64,000 bases of DNA from Rhizophagus irregularis. Taxonomy: Eukaryota > Glomeromycota > Glomeromycetes > Glomerales > Glomeraceae. The stretch spans positions 3,906,001-3,970,000 of the forward strand of contig NC_089441.1 of NCBI RefSeq assembly GCF_026210795.1, in the 5' to 3' direction. Under the pieces are notes generated by a model. That model had not been told where the DNA came from. It did not search any database and was given only the letters and a program-made list of their open reading frames with translations. Below, in pieces: positions 58,201 to 64,000 of this stretch (its first letter is position 1; every line of letters begins with the position of its first letter). The position numbers and the translations under genes are program-made.

Positions 58201-58983
58201 CCAGTTTTCTCCTCCCATTCCCATACATTAATGGAGATCTCAGGATTGAGGTCCTCAATCTTGCTAAATATGCGTGGACAAACAGGAGTGTGGGAATTAC
58301 ATTGAGATTGACTTGTTCCAAGTATGGCTTAAATTTTTCTGCCCGAAAGATTCGCTCAAGTTTTTGTGTATGACCATCTTTATATGCAAAGTAAGCACCT
58401 AAAGCCCCTTGCAAACATTTTTCAGAAGGCAAGCCTGTGTCTGGATCTATGAGATCTTTGTTATCAGGATTGATAGTGCACTTCTTATTTGCAAGTGCCC
58501 TTAGGTGTAAGAATGTATGAGCCTCCTTTTGCTCGGCGGTAAGTATACGTCTCAATAGTTAATATATCTATACTAACAATTTTCCAACCAGACCCTCCTT
58601 TCATAAATTTGACAATTTTATCCGCGATATCTACTGCTGATTTTGTTAAATGATCATCTATATCATTCTTTAAAAGAAGTACACGCATGACTCCTCTATG
58701 ATAAACTTGCTTATATGTTCCACTATTATCTGTATATGTAGCCAATATAGTGATAGCTGATTTGATTTGCCCCCTTTTCTTCAAGTTCCCTCTCAAGAAT
58801 TTCTGTTATTTTCTGGCGGGTATCAGCTATTATACTTGGAAAATATGGTATATCTCTAACATTTGGTTTAAGATCAGCTTGCCATACTGTCTTACGTTTT
58901 AGAGATTTATGTGGACGTGCAGGATCATGACCTCTTTTTACAAATTGAATATCACACCATCTTCCTCTATAATCTCCTTGCAT
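55231..58983 (-). pseudogene. Family B DNA polymerase of the protein-primed type (fossil)
   Basis: Reading toward lower coordinates: an N-terminal region, a Cys/His finger (HLCNRCFQSFPSSKSLTNHQ), exonuclease I (CVIIADFEADNR), and an inserted His-Me/Endonuclease VII-like module (CWICNGNF, DRCHIAGKFRGAAHNACNLK). Then come exonuclease II (VVFHNFRGYDSHLV) and the palm motifs: a region with YVDANNLYGWAMSQYLPIG corresponding to motif A, and RLGYMDTDSFIYHL, the YxDTDS motif C. This is the DNA_pol_B_2 type used by protein-primed linear replicons, including Polintons. The region is broken in several places. Confidence 0.8.
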
Positions 58984-59406
58984 ATAAGCAAACCATTCAT
59001 TATCTGTTTGTGGAACTCTTCACGTGGAGTATATTGATTGTAATCACCAGGTCCATGCTAACCATTTTGCTAGTTCATCAATTGTTAAGTTAGGAGTTTT
59101 TTCTGTATGAGCTGGATAACTTCTGTGGGATCCTGAGGTTGAACATTCGTGGCCTAAGCGGTTAATTGTACAATCTCAGGTGTGGGATCCTGAATTGGTT
59201 CCATTGGGCGTAATTGTACAATCTTGCATAAATGGGATTTCTATTTAGCGATTGCAAAACTTTCATTTTACGCAAGCTTTTGTGGAGTTGCAAAAGTCTT
59301 TCCACATCTATCACAAGTTCGATTGCTTGTTGCCATACTGGTTGCGTACTAATAACCTAAAAATTTTTTTCTTCAATTAATAAATTCTAAAATGTTTCCC
59401 ATCTTA
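58984..59406 (-). other. End of the element's inner part; finger remnant
   Basis: Contains a short minus-strand start reading MATSNRTCDRCGKTFATPQK near 59335, a possible N-terminal zinc finger. Otherwise no supported gene before the right terminal repeat. Confidence 0.35.
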
Positions 59407-60320
59407 TTACTATCAAAATCGGTATGAAAATAGGCTTCGTCAAAGAATCAGAGCAATTTATGATTAGGGTTAAATTTTGGTTGACTTTTATTGTCCCAGA
59501 TTTTTTCGTATTGCAGGGGAAAGCTTTACAATATGTCTAGTTGTCCTTCCTGCTGTATATTTTTTGGTTAGGCCCTCGGACGGATTTTTGGTTAGACTTT
59601 TGGTTAGACCTGTTGTCCCAGATTTTTTCGTATTGCAAGGAAAGCTTTACAATATATCTAGTTACCTTCCTGCTATACATTTTTTGGTTAGACCTGGGTC
59701 AGATTTTTGGTTAGACTTCGCTGTCCCAGATTTTTTCGTATAGGAGGAAAAGCTTTAAAACATATCTAGTTGCCTTCCTGCTATACATTTTTGGTTAGAC
59801 CTGGGTTAGATTTTTGGTTAGACTTCGCTGTCCCAGATTTTTTTCGTATAGCAGGAAAAGCTTTACAATATGTCTAGTTGCCTTCTGTTAAAAATTTTTG
59901 GTTAGAGCATGAATGGCTTAAATCGTCGAATGAATCCATTTTAGAGTATCGTAAAATAGTATGCCAGAATGGATTGCTAAATCGTGCCATCGGTATTACA
60001 GACACTTCGTGTCCTTCATACCGATGGCACTTATAAAGGCAATCTGATATAGCATAAAATTATGATACCCTGGAATGGATCCACTACGTGGTAATAATGC
60101 TAGGAATAAATGATGTTAATCTTATCTACAACGCTTGGGGGTTGGGGGTTCTATAAGTAATAACATATCAGGAATCAAGGTTAGGTGGTCTGGGGATAGA
60201 AAAACAGGTATAGTGTTATCATATCAGAAATCAAGGCTAGGTGGTCTGGGTGTATACTAAATTATGGTTAGACCTGCATGTGATAGCCGCCGTCCTGCAA
60301 CCCCCCAAGTTTGTCCTACT
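59407..60320. repeat. Right terminal inverted repeat, about 914 bp
   Basis: Mirror of 48486-49400, with the same internal unit array (TCCCAGATTTTTTCGTAT and CTAGTTGCCTTCCTGCTATA) and the same outer end CCCCCAAGTTTGTCCTACT. Confidence 0.85.
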
Positions 60321-60325
60321 AACGA
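60321..60325. repeat. Target duplication AACGA, right copy
   Basis: Matches 48481-48485. Confidence 0.6.
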
Positions 60326-60540
60326 AGAAAAGGTTTTAATAAGATAAACAAAAATGCGAAATGTAAATATTTAAATCATGTGATCACATGATAACAATAT
60401 TACGTAACTTACCATATGTTATTTTATACTATAGCCTGAATACATTTATAATTAAATTTGGTAAAATTATGTTGTAAAACAAAAATTTCTCAATCCAAAC
60501 GACCTCTTCGATTAAAAAATTATCAAAAAAAAAAATCTTT
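60326..60540. other. AT-rich spacer between element and satellite array
   Basis: No open frame or repeat is supported. Confidence 0.4.
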
Positions 60541-60544
60541 CCAA

Positions 60545-63500
60545 ATGAACTCTTAGAAAATTTCTCATCAAAAAAATATTTGAAATGACCCTTCTAGTTA
60601 AAAAATTTTTTTAAAAAATCTCTCTAAATGAATCCTTAGAAAATTTATTAAAAAAATCTCAAAAAATCTCCTAAATGAATTCTTAGAAATTTCTTTATTA
60701 AAAATAAAATGTCTCAAATGATCCCTTTAGTTAAAAAAATCCTAAAAAATAATTTCACCAAATGAATTCCTAAAAATTTTCTGTCAAAAAATGTCCTAAA
60801 TGATCCCTTTGGTTAAAAAATTCTTAAAAATAATCTCCCGAAATGAACTCTTAGAAAATTCTCTATCAAAAATATTTCAAACGATCTCTTGATTAAAAAA
60901 TTCTCAAAAATAATCTTTTCAAATGAATCCTTAGAAAATTCTCTATCAAAAAATGCCCTAAACAATCCCCTTAATTAAAAAATTCAAAAAATAATTTCCC
61001 TAAACGAACTCTTAGAACATTCTATATCAAAAAATGCCCTAAATGATCCTTTTAATTAAAAAATTCTCAAAAAACCATTTCCCAAATGAACTCTTAGAAA
61101 ATTCTCTATCAAAAATGTTCCAAATGTTCCCTTTAGTTAAAAAATTCTCAAAAATAATCTCTCCAAACGAATCCTTAGAAAATTCTCTATCAAAAAATGC
61201 CCTAAACAATCCCCTTAATTAAAAAATTCAAAAAATAATTTTCCTAAACGAACTCTTAGAAATTTCTCAATCAAAAAATGCCCTAAATGATCCTTTTAAT
61301 TAAAAAATTCTCAAAAAACTATTTTCCAAATAAATTCTTAGAAAATTCTCTATCAAAAATATTCCAAACATTCCCTTTAATTAAAAAATTCTCAAAAACA
61401 ATCTCTCCAAACGAATCATTAGAAAATTCTCTATCAAAAATGCCCTAAGTGATCCCCTTAATTAAAAAATACAAAAAAATCCTTAAACAAACTCTTAGAA
61501 ATTTCTCTATTAAATGATACTTTCAGTTAAAAAATTCTCAAAAAATAATTTTTCCAAACAAACTCTTAGAAAATTCTCTATTAAAAAAATTCTCTATCAA
61601 AAAATATTCCAATAGTCCTTTTAGTTAAAAAAATTCTTAAAAATAATCTCTCTAAACGAATCATTAGAAAATTCTTTATCAAAAAATGCCTTAAACGATC
61701 CCCTTAATTAAAAAATTCAAAAAATAATTTCCCTAAACAAACTCTTAGAAAATTCTCTATTAAAAAATGCCATAAATAATCCCCTTAATTAAAAAATTCA
61801 AAAAATAATTTTCCTAAATGAACTCTTAGAAAATTCTCTATCAAAAAATGTCCTAAATGATCCTTTTAATTAAAAAATTCTTAAAAAACTATTTTCCAAA
61901 TGAACTCTTAGAAAATTCTCTATTAAAAAATATTCCAAACGATTCCTTGGTTAAAAAATTCTCAAAAATAATCTCTCCAAATGAATCCTTAGAAAATTCT
62001 CTATCAAAAAATGCTTTAAACAATCCCCTTAATTAAAAAATTCAAAAAATAATTTCCCTAAACAAACTCTTAGAAAATTCTCAATTAAAAAATGCCCTAA
62101 ATGATCCTTTTAATTAAAAAATTCTCGAAAAACTATTTTCCAAACAAATTCTTAGAAAATTCTTTATCAAAAATGTTCCAAACATTCCCTTTAGCTAAAA
62201 AATTCTCAAAAACAATCTCTCCAAACGAATCATTAGAAAATTCTCTATCAAAAATACCCTAAGCGATCCCCTTAATTAAAAAATACAAAAAATAATTTTC
62301 CTAAACGAACTCTTAGAAATTTTTTTATCAAATGATACCTTCAGTTAAAAAATTCTCAAAAAATAATTTTTCCAAATAAACTCTTAGAAAATTCTCTATC
62401 AAAAAAATTCTCTATCAAAAAATGTTCCAATGGTCCCTTTGGTTAAAAAATTCTCAAAAATAATCTCTCCAAACAAATCATTAGAAAATTCTCTATCAAA
62501 AAATGCCCTAAATGAACCTTTTAATTAAAAAATTCTCAAAAAACCATTTCCCAAACGAACTCTTAGAAAATTCTCTATCAAAAAATGTTCCAAACATTCC
62601 CTTTAATTAAAAAATTCTCAAAAATAATCTCTCCAAACAAATCCTTAGAAAATTTTCTATCAAAAAATGCCTTAAACAATTCCTTTAATTAAAAAATTCA
62701 AAAAATAATTTCTCTAAACAAACTTTTAGAAAATTTTTAATCAAAAAATACCCTAAATGATCCCCTTAATTAAAAAATTCAAAAAATAATTTCCCTAATG
62801 AACTCTTAAAAAATTCTCAATTAAGAAATGCCATAAATGATCCTTTTAGTTAAAAAATTCTCAAAAAACCATTTCCCAAACAAATTCTTAGAAAATTCTC
62901 TATCAAAAATGTTCCAAATGTTCCTTTTAATTAAAAAATTCTTAAAAACAATCTCTCCAAACGAATCATTAGAAAATTCTCTATCAAAAATATCCTAAGC
63001 AATCCCTTTAATTAAAAAATACAAAAAATAATTTTTCTAAATGAACTCTTAGAAATTTCTCTATCAAATGATACTACCTTCAGTTAAAAAATTCTCAAAA
63101 AATATTTTTTCCAAACAAACTCTTAGAAAATTCTCTATCAAAAAAATTCTCTATCAAAAAATATTCTAACGGTCCCTTTGGTTAAAAAATTCTCAAAAAT
63201 AATCTCCCTAAACGAACTCTTAGAAAATTCTCAATCAAAAAATGCCCTAAACGATTCCCTTAATTAAAAAATTCAAAAAATAATTTCCCTAAACGAACTC
63301 TTAGAAAATTCTCAATCAAAAAATACCCAAATGATCCTTTTAATTAAAAAATTCTCAAAAAACCATTTCCCAAATGAATTCTTAGATTCTCTATCAAAAA
63401 TGTTCCAAACGTTCCCTTTAGTTAAAAAATTCTCAAAAACAATCTCTCCAAACGAATCCTTAGAAAATTCTAAAATACCTTAAACAATCCCTCTAATTGA

Positions 63501-63720
63501 AAAATACAAAAAATAATTTCCCTAAACAAACCCTTAGAAAATTCTCTATCAAAAAATGTTCCAAATGGTCTCTTTAGTTAAAAAATTCTCAAAAATAATC
63601 TTTCCAAACAAATCTTTAGAAAATTTTCTATCAAAAATGCTCTAAATGATCCCCTTAGTTAAAAAAATAATTTTTCCAAACGGACTCTTAAAAAATTTCT
63701 CAAAAAAATCTATCTAAAAG
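60545..63720. repeat. Satellite array of about 88-bp monomers with higher-order organisation
   Basis: Monomers share ATGAACTCTTAGAAAATTCT, CTATCAAAAAATG and TTAATTAAAAAATTCTCAAA, recurring about every 85-95 bp for some 3.2 kb. At least three monomer types alternate. They are distinguished by GCCCTAAACAATCCCCTTAA, GCCCTAAATGATCCTTTTAA and GTTCCAAATGTTCCCTTTAG, and often come in that order. A rarer marker, AAATGATAC-CTTCAGTT followed by a doubled TTCTCTATCAAAAAA, appears near 61513, 62331 and 63067, giving a larger period of about 740-820 bp. All reading frames are stop-rich, so it is not coding. Confidence 0.85.
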
Positions 63721-63884
63721 TTTCTTAAATAAAATTCCTATTAAATATTATTCAAATGGACTTTTAAAATTTCTTAGAAAATTATTTATAAAAGTTATCT
63801 AAAAAATGAATTTAAATAAAAAATTTTAGTTGAAATGGATTATATATAATACAGTACATTGTACAAAATAAAAAACTTACGTAT

Positions 63885-64000
63885 TAAAATTTACATATCA
63901 GGTATCTGATATGTGTAAGATAGATCAATGCCCGATATACAATATCAGTGACTAATAGCTTAACTATCAGGTACCTGATATGTAAAAATACCCGATATTT
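63885..64000. repeat. Palindromic motif block shared with 47.3-47.6 kb
   Basis: Contains ACATATCAGGTATCTGATAT near 63892 and the perfect palindrome TATCAGGTACCTGATA at 63965-63980, with CCCGATAT units. The block is cut by the window end. Confidence 0.6.

Larger units (their letters stand above)
48486..60320. mobile_element. 11.8 kb Polinton-like element with PolB, integrase, Gag-like protein and retropepsin (fossil, broken)
   Basis: Terminal inverted repeats of about 915 bp start AGTAGGACAAACTTGGGGG at both ends and are flanked by AACGA on each side. Parts, left to right: a small Cys-rich ORF (minus), a 124-residue ORF (plus), a retrovirus-type integrase (minus), a Gag-like zinc-knuckle protein (plus), a retropepsin-like protease (plus), two small minus-strand ORFs, and a large family B DNA polymerase with exonuclease motifs (minus). 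No reverse transcriptase, double-jelly-roll capsid or packaging ATPase is seen. The polymerase and integrase suit a self-synthesising Polinton/Maverick-type element, while the Gag and protease look retroelement-derived. The element is broken, with roughly ten interruptions in all, some of which may be introns. The matching repeats and exact flanks suggest a moderately young insertion. Confidence 0.8.

Noticed and set aside
60545-63720. A CRISPR-like array, because of the regular period
   Set aside because: The whole monomer is repeated with no unique spacers, and the host is eukaryotic; this is a satellite.

Overview
The window looks like a chromosome segment of a very AT-rich, intron-rich fungus. 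Short GT-AG introns, a fused NADH-type glutamate synthase, and several repeat families I associate with arbuscular mycorrhizal fungi suggest Glomeromycotina, Rhizophagus-like. That assignment is inference from memory of the families, with no search behind it. Only four loci look like intact genes: glutamate synthase (29935-36842, minus, eight exons, 2111 codons), twin 313-codon genes with a Uma2/PD-(D/E)XK look (16804-18026 plus and 21337-22560 minus), and an uncharacterised 249-codon, four-exon gene (14937-15886 plus). Nearly everything else is mobile DNA or gene-free AT-rich sequence.

Region 1-12.4 kb: a decayed member of a coiled-coil repeat family is split by a 9.76 kb hAT-like transposon (934-10694) with an 8-bp target duplication. 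The transposon carries a broken hAT transposase (plus) and a second, convergent, multi-exon gene (minus). The 14-bp palindrome GGACAAAATTGTCC recurs in three clusters inside it. A 3.03 kb DDE transposon (4928-7958, TTA duplication) has inserted into the last codons of the second gene.

Region 12.4-29.9 kb: degenerate repeats, a 402-bp TA-flanked MITE, the 249-codon gene, and the Uma2-like twins on the arms of a large inverted duplication. The spacer between the arms holds a decayed transposase. A broken MULE with a SWIM finger and a decayed LINE-type RNase H piece follow.

Region 29.9-43 kb: glutamate synthase, with about 6 kb upstream in which I see no gene.

Region 43-48.4 kb: a decayed hAT transposase (minus) cut by a 1.07 kb polyadenylated SINE-like insertion with a perfect 16-bp target duplication and two tRNA-type B boxes. 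It also contains a 301-bp TTA-flanked MITE.

Region 48.49-60.32 kb: the most unusual object, an 11.8 kb element with terminal inverted repeats of about 915 bp and a 5-bp duplication (AACGA). It combines a protein-primed-type family B DNA polymerase, a retrovirus-type integrase, a Gag-like zinc-knuckle protein and a retropepsin-like protease, with no reverse transcriptase visible. It is broken and is treated here as a fossil.

Region 60.3-64 kb: a long array of roughly 88-bp repeats with higher-order structure, then a palindromic motif shared with 47.4 kb.
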